From positions 23,060-37,856 of the forward strand of contig DKYK01000038.1 in the NCBI GenBank assembly GCA_002492415.1: a stretch of 14,797 bases of DNA. Reading direction: 5' to 3'. This DNA is from Christensenella sp. UBA7102. GTDB taxonomy: Bacteria; Bacillota; Clostridia; Christensenellales; UBA1750. The notes below the pieces were generated by a model that had not been told where the DNA came from, made no database searches, and was given only the letters and a program-made list of their open reading frames with translations. Made by a program: the position numbers and the translations under genes. Below are positions 1 to 7,132 of the stretch, one piece after another; position 1 is the first letter of the stretch; each line of letters opens with the position of its first letter.

Positions 1-671
1 AACTCCAGCTCCATCTGCTCAAATTCGCGCACGCGGAAGATGAAGTTGCCGGGAGTGATCTCGTTGCGGAAGGACTTGCCGATCTGGCAGATGCCAGCGG
101 GCAGCTTCTTGCGCGTGGTGCGCATCACGTTCTGGAAGTTGACGAAGATGCCCTGCGCGGTCTCAGGGCGCAAATAGATCTCCGCGGCGGAATCCTCGTT
201 GACGCCCTGATGGGTTTTGAACATCAGATTGAACTGGCGGATGCCGGTGAAATCCTTCTTTCCGCAGACGGGGCAGACGATATCGTGTTCCTCGATGTAT
301 TTTTCCAGCTCCGCATTGCTCCAGCCGTCGCCGGTCTCAGCGCCGCCGGTGAAGTCCTCGATCAGCTTATCGGCGCGGAAGCGCGCCTTGCAGGCCTTGC
401 AGTCCATCAACGGATCGTTGAATCCGCCCACATGGCCGGAGGCCACCCACACTTCGCGGTTCATCAGGATGGCACAGTCCAGGCCTGTGTTATAAGGGCT
501 CTCCTGCACAAACTTCTGCCACCATGCCTTCTTGATGTTGTTCTTGAATTCCACGCCCAGAGGGCCGTAGTCCCAGGTGTTGGCCAGGCCGCCGTAGATC
601 TCCGAACCCGCAAAGATGTATCCGCGGTTCTTGCACAGCGCCACCAGCTTGTCCATGGTCAGTTCTGCCAT
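1..671 (-). CDS. glyS: Glycyl-tRNA synthetase, dimeric (alpha2) type; N-terminal 223 residues, cut by the window edge
   Basis: This class II aminoacyl-tRNA synthetase charges tRNA-Gly with glycine in the cytoplasm. The reading frame starts at ATG 671-669 with MAELTMDKL and runs off the left edge. The start is set by an AAGGAGG Shine-Dalgarno sequence 8-9 bases upstream. Visible family marks are GGLANTWDYGPLG (residues 27-39), VASGHVGGFNDP (76-87), two CxxC zinc-type pairs (C91/C94 and C133/C136), RPETAQGIF, and the motif 2 region FRNEITPGNFIFRVREFEQME near the cut end. The combination identifies the single-chain eukaryote-like GlyRS rather than the bacterial GlyQ/GlyS tetramer. The gene lies directly behind a glycine T-box leader, which agrees with its identity. 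The C-terminal catalytic and anticodon-binding parts are outside the window. Some databases call this form glyQS or glyS. Confidence 0.97.
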   Translation of the reverse strand, partial: MAELTMDKLVALCKNRGYIFAGSEIYGGLANTWDYGPLGVEFKNNIKKAWWQKFVQESPYNTGLDCAILMNREVWVASGHVGGFNDPLMDCKACKARFRADKLIEDFTGGAETGDGWSNAELEKYIEEHDIVCPVCGKKDFTGIRQFNLMFKTHQGVNEDSAAEIYLRPETAQGIFVNFQNVMRTTRKKLPAGICQIGKSFRNEITPGNFIFRVREFEQMELE

Positions 672-698
672 TTGAATCTCCTCCTTGCACAGTTTCCG

Positions 699-740
699 AA
701 AAAAATAAACCCATCGCGCCCAAATTTGCTTTGGGACGAA
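699..740 (-). terminator. Regulated intrinsic terminator of the T-box leader
   Basis: On the minus strand CCCAAA (735-730) pairs with TTTGGG (724-719) around a short loop, with further partial pairing outside, followed by a T-rich run with one interruption (709-699). It overlaps the downstream half of the antiterminator, so the two structures exclude each other. Confidence 0.85.
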
Positions 741-930
741 AGGTTTTCACTTCCGCGGTTCCACCCAAGTTGGCAGGGGCAGTGCCCCGCCCGCCTTCAT
801 TGTTGATGGGTCGCGCTCACCGGCTGCCTTCGACTCCCCCGCGCTCACCGACTCTCACCTGCCGCCGGCTCTCTATGTTGCGTCTCTCGGTACGGAGCTA
901 CTTGTTCCGGGTCTGTGCGCATTCGGTTGT
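699..930 (-). promoter_or_regulatory. Glycine-specific T-box riboswitch controlling glyS
   Basis: The leader carries the conserved T-box element GGGTGGAACCGCGG (minus strand 766-753). Stem I has CCGG at 910-907 pairing with CCGG at 823-820, and a CTCC/GGAG helix above an internal loop with AGTAG on one side and TCGAAGGCAG on the other. The triplet GGC at 828-826 follows GAA in that loop, the usual specifier position, and is a glycine codon. The antiterminator bulge reads UGGA, which pairs with UCCA, the acceptor end of a tRNA with discriminator U, as is usual for bacterial tRNA-Gly. The antiterminator pairs TTGGG (768-764) with CCCAA (735-731); the competing terminator uses the same CCCAA. 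Uncharged tRNA-Gly should therefore switch glyS on. The 5' end is estimated from the promoter. Confidence 0.95.
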
Positions 931-936
931 ATTCAT

Positions 937-965
937 AGAGTAGCCCATTGGCCGGGCAAAGTCAA
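937..965 (-). promoter_or_regulatory. Probable sigma-A promoter of glyS
   Basis: TTGACT (965-960) and TACTCT (942-937) are separated by 17 bases. The -35 box is good and the -10 box is weak (3 of 6). The position places the transcript start just before T-box stem I, which supports the call. Confidence 0.6.
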
Positions 966-1053
966 GGGGCGCAGCAACTTTTAACATCGTGCTTCCATAT
1001 TTATGCAAAGATGAAACAAATTGTAAACAGCCTTTTTCTTCCATAATGGGACA

Positions 1054-1067
1054 GATTATGCTATCAT
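1054..1067 (+). promoter_or_regulatory. Probable extended -10 promoter for the phosphodiester glycosidase gene
   Basis: TATCAT at 1062-1067 is preceded by TGC (1059-1061), giving the TGn extended -10 form. The -35 region (TTCCAT at 17-base spacing) is poor. A start near 1074 would leave a leader of about 30 bases. Confidence 0.45.
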
Positions 1068-1105
1068 GGAAAAAAAGCACGGATGGAAAGAGATGAACGC
1101 GTTCC

Positions 1106-2113
1106 ATGCTCAGCACGCGATATACCCCCAGTGGAAAACGAAAAAAACGCCGTCTCAACTGGCGGCAGATCGTCACCGTAGTCATCAGCCTTGCGATGAT
1201 TGCAGCGTTTTGCACCTTTGGGCTTAGGTACATGCTGGTGCAGGAGGTGACGCCGCCCCAGCCCACGAATTCTCCCATTCCGACGCCGGAGACTACCCCC
1301 GTTCCGACGCCCAGCGCCATCGCGACGGCAACCTCTACCCCCACGCCCTCTCCTTCGCCCACGCCCTTTGCAACGGTACTGGAGGAGGACTCCGACGCGG
1401 GCCGATGGCTGTATGAAACCGAGGATATCCGCATCGACATCGAGCGGCAACAGCCGATGGACGGCGTGGTGTCCACCGTGGCCGTCATCACGCGCAAGAG
1501 CGACGCTCCCGCGCTGCACACCGCCTTTGCCGACGGCGCCTATGGCAAAAACGTCCGCGCCCGCACCCGCGATATTGCCGCCTCCGTCGGCGCGATTTTT
1601 GCGATCAACGGCGATTACTGCGGCTATCGCAGCGACGGCATCATCGCGCGGGGCGGCACGCTCTATCGCAACGTGCCCACGCGCGAGGCGCTTTGTCTGT
1701 ACGCCGACGGCTCGCTGTCCGTCGTGCGCGAAAAAGAAGTCGATGCAGACGAGCTGATTGCGCAGGGCCTGACCGATAGCTGGTCCTTCGGCCCCATACT
1801 GGTGGAAAACGGTCTCATTCCCGAAAGCATGAGCAGCCCCGTCAAGGGCAACAACCCCCGCACCGCGCTGGGGCAGCGCGCCGACGGCAGTTACATCGTC
1901 GTCGTCGTGGACGGTCGCCTGGAAGGATACAGCCGCGGCATGAGCATCACTGAGCTCGCCCAGTATATGCTCGACCTGGGCTGCGTCACCGCCTACAATC
2001 TGGACGGCGGCATGACCAGCTGCATGTACTTCAACGGCGCCGTCATCTCCACGCCCTGCGGCACCGCCAATAAGGAGCGGTCGCTGTCGGATATTATCTA
2101 TTGCGCACCGTGA
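1106..2113 (+). CDS. Membrane-anchored phosphodiester glycosidase (NAGPA/DUF2233-like) family protein
   Basis: 335 aa. A short, very basic N-terminus (KRKKRR) is followed by one transmembrane segment (about residues 20-42) and a Pro/Thr/Ser-rich linker (about 50-88) that holds the rest outside the cell. The C-terminal domain (about 105-335) has family hallmarks: FAINGDY (165-171), SFGP (227-230), NPRTALG (250-256), VVVDG (276-280) and NLDGGMTS (298-305). Members of the family include mammalian uncovering enzyme, which removes GlcNAc from a phosphodiester; bacterial members are linked to exopolysaccharide or cell-wall glycopolymers, but the substrate here is unknown. An in-frame stop lies 12 bases before ATG 1106, so no earlier start is possible; the Shine-Dalgarno match is weak and rather distant. 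The gene stands alone between a divergent glyS and a convergent transporter pair, with a terminator after it. Confidence 0.9.
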   Translation: MLSTRYTPSGKRKKRRLNWRQIVTVVISLAMIAAFCTFGLRYMLVQEVTPPQPTNSPIPTPETTPVPTPSAIATATSTPTPSPSPTPFATVLEEDSDAGRWLYETEDIRIDIERQQPMDGVVSTVAVITRKSDAPALHTAFADGAYGKNVRARTRDIAASVGAIFAINGDYCGYRSDGIIARGGTLYRNVPTREALCLYADGSLSVVREKEVDADELIAQGLTDSWSFGPILVENGLIPESMSSPVKGNNPRTALGQRADGSYIVVVVDGRLEGYSRGMSITELAQYMLDLGCVTAYNLDGGMTSCMYFNGAVISTPCGTANKERSLSDIIYCAP

Positions 2114-2148
2114 CAGTCCCGGTGTTCTGATCGGCTTATTTTCACAGC

Positions 2149-2189
2149 AAAAGCAGCTGCCCGCTAAGTAGAAGAGGGCAGCCGCTTTT
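2149..2189. terminator. Bidirectional intrinsic terminator between convergent genes
   Basis: AAAAGCAGCTGCCC (2149-2162) pairs with GGGCAGCCGCTTTT (2176-2189) with one mismatch and a 13-base loop. The A-run on one side and T-run on the other let it serve the glycosidase gene on the plus strand and the transporter pair on the minus strand. Confidence 0.88.
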
Positions 2190-2211
2190 CGTTTAATTCC
2201 CGCAAACCCGT

Positions 2212-2784
2212 TTATCCCGGCAATCCGTGCAGCAGCAGATTAACGCCCAAGCCCAGCGCGCCGCACAGCGCCATGGTGAGGATGGGATTCCACTTGAGCT
2301 TCCGCAGCACGACGAACGCGGCGATAAACAGCACTGCGCCCACCCAGTCCACGTTCTGCATCCCAAGGGCGTTGCTGGAAAAGACCACGTTGCGCAGGAT
2401 CCCCAGTCCGGCCGACGCGATGAGCGCGACCACCGCGGGCCGCAGACAGGCCAGCACGCTGTCCAGGCTCTTGGCGCCCTTATATTTATAGTAGACTTTG
2501 GCCAGGATCGACACGATGACCAGCGACGGCGCGATGCAGCCCAGCGTGGCCACCAGCGCGCCGCCAACGCCCGCGATGCGGATGCCCACAAACGTCGCGG
2601 AATTGACCGCAATGGGGCCGGGCGTCATCTCTGCGATGGTAATTAGGTCGGTAAATTCGTTCATCGTCAGCCAGCCGTGGCCCTGCACCACCTGACTCTC
2701 AATCAGCGGCATCGCGGCATATCCTCCGCCGATGCTGAACAGCCCCACCTGAAGAAAGCTCCAAAACAGCTGCAAGTAGATCAT
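2212..2784 (-). CDS. Chromate transporter (CHR) family protein, second half of a two-gene pair
   Basis: 190 aa beginning MIYLQLFWSFL. This hydrophobic monodomain CHR protein has the family motifs FSIGGGYAAMP near the N-terminus and EMTPGPIAVN in the middle, with about six hydrophobic stretches. Short CHR proteins usually occur as pairs that together make one membrane transporter; chromate export is known for some members, but in many Firmicutes the physiological substrate is unclear. An ATG 27 bases further upstream exists, but ATG 2784 is chosen because an AAGGAGG sequence sits correctly before it and because it overlaps the stop of the previous gene by four bases (ATGA). That overlap suggests translational coupling and a fixed subunit ratio. 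Confidence 0.88.
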   Translation of the reverse strand: MIYLQLFWSFLQVGLFSIGGGYAAMPLIESQVVQGHGWLTMNEFTDLITIAEMTPGPIAVNSATFVGIRIAGVGGALVATLGCIAPSLVIVSILAKVYYKYKGAKSLDSVLACLRPAVVALIASAGLGILRNVVFSSNALGMQNVDWVGAVLFIAAFVVLRKLKWNPILTMALCGALGLGVNLLLHGLPG

Positions 2785-3368
2785 TTTGCCGCCTCCTTCC
2801 GCTTCATCCACAGCACGCGTCCAATGCCGATAAGGGCAGAGGCGAGGATGATATAAACCACATTGATCTTAAAGAAGAAGGTTGCGACAAACGCCGCAGC
2901 AAGGATCGCAATATCCAGCCAGCTCCGGCCTTTGAATACCTTGACGCCCAAGGAGCATACCACATCCAGAATCACCGCCGCAACGCCCGCCTGCATGCCG
3001 CGCAGCACCATCGCGACATACGGGTTGCTGGCAAATGCCGCATAGAAAAACGAGATTGCCGACAGAATGACCATCGGCGGAATGATGGTGCCCAGTACCG
3101 CCGCCGCCATGCCCAGCCATCCTCCGACGCGCCAACCCACCAGAATCGCAGCATTGACCGCAATGGCTCCGGGGCAGGACTGCGCCAAAGCCGTGAGATC
3201 CAGCATCTCCTGCTCGTCTATCCAATGCTTTTCATCCACGAATTTGGTTTTCATAAATGTGACGATGACAAAACCGCCGCCAAAGGTGAACGCGCTGATG
3301 TAGAGCATTCCGGCAAACAGCTCCCACAATGTCTTCGTCTTCACTCTGCGCTTTTCTCTCGCCTTCAA
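2781..3368 (-). CDS. Chromate transporter (CHR) family protein, first half of a two-gene pair
   Basis: About 195 aa from the preferred start. After a short basic N-terminus the CHR domain begins at LWELFAGMLYISAFTFGGG and continues with LAQSCPGAIAVN, the counterpart of the motif in its partner, then alternating hydrophobic helices and a basic tail. The longest open frame would start at ATG 3452, but the promoter at 3409-3437 lies downstream of that codon, so most transcripts cannot contain it. TTG 3368-3366, 8-9 bases after a GGGAGGG Shine-Dalgarno sequence, is therefore the likely start; GTG inside RRVKTK a little further on is an alternative. The two pair members differ clearly in sequence and were probably formed by an old duplication. 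Substrate is unproven. Confidence 0.87.
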   Translation of the reverse strand: MKAREKRRVKTKTLWELFAGMLYISAFTFGGGFVIVTFMKTKFVDEKHWIDEQEMLDLTALAQSCPGAIAVNAAILVGWRVGGWLGMAAAVLGTIIPPMVILSAISFFYAAFASNPYVAMVLRGMQAGVAAVILDVVCSLGVKVFKGRSWLDIAILAAAFVATFFFKINVVYIILASALIGIGRVLWMKRKEAAK

Positions 3369-3408
3369 AAACAGTTCCCTCCCTCTTTTTTCTCTTTCCT
3401 CAACTATC

Positions 3409-3437
3409 ACTATACTCCATGTTTCTTCATAATGCAA
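3409..3437 (-). promoter_or_regulatory. Sigma-A promoter of the chromate-transporter pair
   Basis: TTGCAT (3437-3432), 17-base spacer, TATAGT (3414-3409) on the minus strand. The start of transcription falls near 3402, about 35 bases before the TTG start codon. Confidence 0.72.
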
Positions 3438-3455
3438 ACCCATTCTGCGCACGGC

Positions 3456-3498
3456 AAAGGCCCCGCACCGGATTGCTGACTTCCGGACGGGGCCTTTT
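3456..3498. terminator. Intrinsic terminator after the DUF4340 gene
   Basis: AAAGGCCCCG (3456-3465) pairs with CGGGGCCTTT (3488-3497), continued after a small bulge by CCGGA (3468-3472) with TCCGG (3482-3486). It lies between the stop of the minus-strand DUF4340 gene and the promoter of the next minus-strand unit. The T-run is short on the minus strand and longer on the plus strand. Confidence 0.78.
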
Positions 3499-3513
3499 GC
3501 TCTTTTGTTATCC

Positions 3514-4929
3514 TTAACGCAGCGCGCGCCACAGGTTCAGCGCTTCTTCCAGCGCCTCCTTGGACACCGTGACCGATACGCTGCCATTCTTTCGCAACGC
3601 GCAGTTGTTGATGCTGTAATCGAGATACTCTACGGTATAGGGGTCTTCACCATTGTTGAAGGTATAGGTCAGCGTCAGCACCGCCTGCGCATTCTGCACC
3701 TCGCTTTCTGACACAAGACCATTTACGGGCACCACGTTCGTTGCCTGGAAGGCTTCCTTAAAGCGCTCCGCGTCCACCGCCGCGCCGTCTTTCGTAAATA
3801 CAGGATCTTCGCCGCTTCGGTCCGCCGCAAAGCGTGCCGTGGTTCCGTCCACCGTCACCTCCAACGCGTCCACGCTGCCGATCGCCACAATATTGGCAAA
3901 CTCGTTAAGGAGCGCAGGCATGGTCGCGCCGTCCAAAAATGCGACGGATTCCTTTTTCACCAGGTAGACATCGTTTGTTCCGTCAAATCGGGCGTAATAG
4001 TTGCCAAGATTGTCCACATTGCCCAACTCCATGGTGAAGGTGCTGTTGTCACGGTAGGTCAGCGTCAGCGTGCGCCAGGGCGTATCCAGCCCATAACTGC
4101 TCAACCCATCCTCGCGCGCAGTCTTGACAAAGGAGGACAGCGCAATTTCTGAAACGCTCTCCGCCAGCGCCTCCGCCGCCGCGCCATCGGTATTGTTGCG
4201 CGCCGGCTGCACCATCTGCCACAGCGAAAACACGGAGCCCGCGATCTTGTCATGGTGCTGCATTTCAAACATCTCGCCATTTGTCTCCAGCCGGAAAGCG
4301 GCAAGATTCTCATTGCTGACTGCAAAGCCCGAGATATCCCGGTAGGCGGACACGCCGTCAGCAAACATGCTCACCAACATGGGACGCATCAGGTAGACGG
4401 TATCTCCCCCATCTACGCGCACATAGTAGTGCTGCGAAGCGGGCGCCACGTCGCCAATCTCCAGCTTGAGCACACGGTCGGAGTACGTGATGGTCACGGT
4501 GGAAATGGGGTCGTCCAGGCCAAAGGCTGCAAAATCCGTCACGTTTTCCGCCGCAACGGATTCCGCCAGCAGCGTTGCAGCGTTTGCAAAGGTCGCTTCG
4601 CAGGCCGTCTGCGAGGTAACGCTCTCGCTCAGCTCGCGCACGCTGTACACGCCTGCCCGTCGGGTGATGGTCACGGCGGTTTTACCCTGGATCTCCACCT
4701 TGGCCACCTGCTTGGATGTATAATCTGTCAGGTGAATGGTGTGGTCGGTATTGAGTTCCACATATTCGGCCACAGCGCGTGCCGCCCACGTCACGCCCAG
4801 TGCCAGCGCCGCCAGCAGCACGATACCGCCCAGCGCCAGCAGCAGCATGCGCCCTTTTTTAGGGTCACGCTGTTTCACAGGTTTTTTCAGTTCTTCCGAC
4901 GACTGCAGCTTCACTTTATCCTCGTTCAT
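3514..4929 (-). CDS. Membrane-anchored DUF4340 domain protein with internal repeat
   Basis: 471 aa. A charged cytoplasmic N-terminus (1-27) is followed by one transmembrane helix (about 28-50), and the remainder should lie outside the membrane. The extracellular part holds two similar units. The first begins FGLDDP (136-141) and runs through a TITYSD strand, LEIGD, a YYVRVDG turn and VYLM. The second begins YGLDTP (279-284) and runs through TLTYRD, MELGN, YYARFDG and VYLVKK. This is the pattern of DUF4340, whose members are often encoded beside GldG-type ABC export genes; the molecular role is unknown. Start ATG 4929 has GGAGGG close upstream. Here the protein is encoded alone, 82 bases after a sugar-transporter operon and behind a perfect palindrome, while an ABC-2 exporter lies about 4.5 kb away. 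Confidence 0.85.
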   Translation of the reverse strand: MNEDKVKLQSSEELKKPVKQRDPKKGRMLLLALGGIVLLAALALGVTWAARAVAEYVELNTDHTIHLTDYTSKQVAKVEIQGKTAVTITRRAGVYSVRELSESVTSQTACEATFANAATLLAESVAAENVTDFAAFGLDDPISTVTITYSDRVLKLEIGDVAPASQHYYVRVDGGDTVYLMRPMLVSMFADGVSAYRDISGFAVSNENLAAFRLETNGEMFEMQHHDKIAGSVFSLWQMVQPARNNTDGAAAEALAESVSEIALSSFVKTAREDGLSSYGLDTPWRTLTLTYRDNSTFTMELGNVDNLGNYYARFDGTNDVYLVKKESVAFLDGATMPALLNEFANIVAIGSVDALEVTVDGTTARFAADRSGEDPVFTKDGAAVDAERFKEAFQATNVVPVNGLVSESEVQNAQAVLTLTYTFNNGEDPYTVEYLDYSINNCALRKNGSVSVTVSKEALEEALNLWRALR

Positions 4930-4956
4930 ATTCCCTCCACAATTTCACCAAACGCA

Positions 4957-4994
4957 GAAAATGTATAATGTACGGTCGTACATTATACATTTTC
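4957..4994. repeat. Perfect 38-bp palindrome (18-bp arms, 2-bp centre) containing TATAAT on both strands
   Basis: GAAAATGTATAATGTACG (4957-4974) is exactly mirrored at 4977-4994 around the centre GT. It is strikingly AT-rich in a GC-rich window and occupies nearly half of the 82-base gap between the last sugar permease gene and the DUF4340 gene. As RNA it would fold into an 18-bp hairpin but has no T-run outside the stem, so it is a poor classical terminator. The inner TGTACG/CGTACA dyad resembles a dimeric-repressor operator. TATAAT at 4987-4982 on the minus strand could be a -10 box for the DUF4340 gene, although no good -35 box is present. Confidence 0.7.
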
Positions 4995-5011
4995 CAACGA
5001 ACCAACTATTT

Positions 5012-5959
5012 TTATCCCTTGACGGCACCCAGGGTCATGCCCTTTACGAAGTACTTCTGCAGGAAGGGGTAGACACAGGCGATGGGTACGACGGAGATAA
5101 CGGTCATCGCCGCGCGGATGGTCTGGGTGGTGACGCGGCCAGAACCCTCGGAGGCGCTGCTGGCGGCGGCGTCGGCAGCGACGGCGTCACCCGTCATGGA
5201 GTTTGCGGAATCCAGGATCTGCTTGAGCTTATACTGCAGCGTGACCAGGCCCTTCTTAGAGGAGCAATACAGCATGGTATCAAACCACTGGTTCCACTGG
5301 CTAACACACACGAACAGGCCGATGGTGGCGATGACGGGCATGGACAGCGGGAAGATGATCTGGAACAGAATGCGGTATTCGCTCGCACCGTCGATCTTGG
5401 CCGATTCGATCAGCTCATAGGGCAGGCCTTCGATGAAAGAGCGCATGACCAGCACGTTAAAGGCCGAGATGGCTGTGGGCAGAATGTAAACCAGGAAGTT
5501 GTTCATCAGCCCGTAAGCGCGATAGGTCAGGAACGTGGGGATCAGACCGCCGGAGACGTACATGGTGAACAGCACGATCTTGGTAACAGCGGATTTGAGC
5601 ACGAAATCCTTGCGGCTCATCACGAAAGCCAGCATCATGGACAGCGGGATAGACAACAGCGTGCCGCTGATTGCGCGCAGCGCCGAGATCATCGCCGAAT
5701 AGGGGATATCGGAAGACTTAAACAGAATCGTCTCGTAGCTCTTGGTGGAGAACACGCGGGGCCACAGGTAGATGCCGCCATAGACGGCGTCCGTCGAGTC
5801 GTTAAAGGAGATGGCCACGGTGTTGAGGAAGGGGTAGAGCGTCACCACGCACACGAGGATAAGCAGTATGGTGTTGATGGTGTCAAAGATGATATTTTCC
5901 GTCTTTGTGGAGAGCAGGCCCAGCTTGGGCTTGTCCTTGCTGACGAGCTTTGCAGTCAT
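5012..5959 (-). CDS. Carbohydrate ABC transporter permease, YtcP/LplC-like
   Basis: 315 aa inner subunit of a CUT1-type sugar importer in the cytoplasmic membrane. Six hydrophobic segments are visible, beginning with one at about residues 28-50 (TINTILLILVCVVTLYPF). The EAA loop ELIESAKIDGASEYRILFQ, which contacts the ATPase, is followed by IIFPLSMPVI, and the protein ends with the VKGMTLGAVKG tail typical of this subfamily. Start ATG 5959 has a GGGAGGCG ribosome site and lies 18 bases after the LplB-like gene. Odd feature: an Ala/Ser-rich insertion (about residues 251-270, AVAADAAASSASEGS) sits in the last periplasmic-side loop before the final helix. An ATPase gene is absent from the operon. 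Confidence 0.94.
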   Translation of the reverse strand: MTAKLVSKDKPKLGLLSTKTENIIFDTINTILLILVCVVTLYPFLNTVAISFNDSTDAVYGGIYLWPRVFSTKSYETILFKSSDIPYSAMISALRAISGTLLSIPLSMMLAFVMSRKDFVLKSAVTKIVLFTMYVSGGLIPTFLTYRAYGLMNNFLVYILPTAISAFNVLVMRSFIEGLPYELIESAKIDGASEYRILFQIIFPLSMPVIATIGLFVCVSQWNQWFDTMLYCSSKKGLVTLQYKLKQILDSANSMTGDAVAADAAASSASEGSGRVTTQTIRAAMTVISVVPIACVYPFLQKYFVKGMTLGAVKG

Positions 5960-5977
5960 TTTTTGCGCCTCCCTTTC

Positions 5978-6931
5978 CTACATGATGCCCTCGCCGTCCA
6001 TGCGCCGCGCGAGCAGGTTGCAGCCCACGATCAGCACAATGGAGACAAGAGAGTTGAATATGGACATTGCGGAGCCCTTGGAGTACTGTGCGTACTTCAA
6101 GGCGAAGTCGTAGATGTAGACCTCCAGGGTGGTGGCCGTCTCGGTGGTGGAAGGCGACTTCAACACGTAGACCTGCTCGAAACCAACCGAAAGCAGACGG
6201 CCGATGGACAGCACCAGCAGGATCTTGATGGTGGGGATGATGCTGGGCAGCGTGATGTTGAAGATCTTGGAGATGCGGCCCGCGCCATCGATGTCCGCCG
6301 ATTCATACAGCGAAGGATCGATAGACGTCATCGCCGACAAGTATACGATGGCGGAATAACCGGAGTTCTTCCATACCTCCGTCAGCGCGACGATCAACCA
6401 GAAGAGATTGGGCTTGCCCATGAAGGAAATGGGGCTGTCGATAATGCCCAGCTTGAGCAGCAATTCGTTTACGATACCGCTATCCGGCGAGAGGGTAACG
6501 AACACCAGGTTTGCCGCTACGACCCAGGACACAAAGTGCGGCAGGTAGGAGATGGTCTGCACAGTGCGCTTGAACCAGTTAATGCGCACTTCATTGATCA
6601 TCACCGCCAGCATCAGGGAGAAGACGTAGGAGAAGATGATCTTCAGCACGCCGATGCCCAGCGAGTTCTTCAATCCGCGCCAGAAGTAGCTGTCGTTGAA
6701 TAGTTCGATAAAATACTTAAAGCCGGCAAAGTCGTTCTTGAACACGTTCATGCCGGAGGTGGGCTTATAGTCGAAGAAGGCGACCAGCCAGCCCCACAGC
6801 GGGACGTAGGAAAACACGATGACCATCAGCACTGGCAGTGAAAGCACCACCAACTGACGCTGACGCCACAGCTGACGCCAGAAGTTATGCTCTTTTTTAG
6901 CTATGGCTAACGCGCCGCTTTGTACGCTCAC
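5978..6931 (-). CDS. Carbohydrate ABC transporter permease, LplB-like
   Basis: 317 aa first permease of the sugar importer. The N-terminus is cytoplasmic and basic, followed by about six membrane segments beginning VVLSLPVLMVIVFSYVPLWG. The EAA loop reads ESADIDGAGRISKIFNITLP, as in the LplB subfamily, and the end is RRMDGEGIM. The start is GTG 6931-6929, supported by AGGAGG seven bases before it. It should form a heterodimeric channel with the YtcP-like protein encoded immediately downstream and receive substrate from the lipoprotein encoded upstream. A possible 18-codon ORF ends by overlapping this GTG. Confidence 0.94.
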   Translation of the reverse strand: MSVQSGALAIAKKEHNFWRQLWRQRQLVVLSLPVLMVIVFSYVPLWGWLVAFFDYKPTSGMNVFKNDFAGFKYFIELFNDSYFWRGLKNSLGIGVLKIIFSYVFSLMLAVMINEVRINWFKRTVQTISYLPHFVSWVVAANLVFVTLSPDSGIVNELLLKLGIIDSPISFMGKPNLFWLIVALTEVWKNSGYSAIVYLSAMTSIDPSLYESADIDGAGRISKIFNITLPSIIPTIKILLVLSIGRLLSVGFEQVYVLKSPSTTETATTLEVYIYDFALKYAQYSKGSAMSIFNSLVSIVLIVGCNLLARRMDGEGIM

Positions 6932-6984
6932 AAAGAGTCCTCCTTCTTGACGGCCCGGCGAAACTGCCGCAGGACCTGTCTCAT
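6928..6984 (-). CDS. Possible 18-codon leader ORF overlapping the LplB-like start
   Basis: ATG 6984-6982 opens a short frame encoding a basic peptide, MRQVLRQFRRAVKKEDSL. Its TGA overlaps the GTG start of the permease gene by four bases (GTGA), the arrangement seen in translational coupling. Its own ribosome site is weak (AGGCG), while the permease has its own strong one inside this frame. It may be chance. The bases before it (AGGCGCAAAAAATAATGA) resemble the ribosome-site region of the YtcP-like gene (AGGCGCAAAAAATGA). Confidence 0.22.
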   Translation of the reverse strand: MRQVLRQFRRAVKKEDSL

Positions 6985-7132
6985 TATTTTTTGCGCCTAA
7001 GGGCGCATTGCGGCAAAGGACGGCTCGGAGCGAAGCGCCCTTGTGTGTCTAGCTTCGCCCAAAGCCACTGAGCCATCAATTAGAAAAATGGGAGGGAAGG
7101 GGCCCCAGGAAAATGCCCTGCAGGCCCTTTCC
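6980..7132 (-). other. Structured intercistronic region between binding-protein and permease genes
   Basis: The 212-base gap 6932-7143 holds several inverted repeats on the minus strand. GGAAAGGGCC pairs with GGCCCCTTCC (one mismatch, about 7131-7093) and is followed shortly by CATTTTTCTA. GCGAAGC pairs with GCTTCGC further on (about 7057-7029). TGCCGCA/TGCGGCA flank a small GCGCC-CTTA-GGCGC hairpin (about 7014-6965). Such hairpins after a binding-protein gene commonly protect its mRNA or cause partial termination, so that the binding protein is made in excess over the permeases. That role is inferred here. Confidence 0.5.

Noticed and set aside
1261..1370. Repetitive DNA in the glycosidase gene
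   Set aside because: This is low-complexity coding sequence for the Pro/Thr/Ser-rich linker, not a separate repeat element.
4736..6703. A 655-codon open frame on the plus strand
   Set aside because: It lies antisense to the two sugar permease genes and the DUF4340 start, is very rich in His, Gly, Asp and Gln, and has no family motifs. It is a mirror frame caused by high GC at third codon positions.
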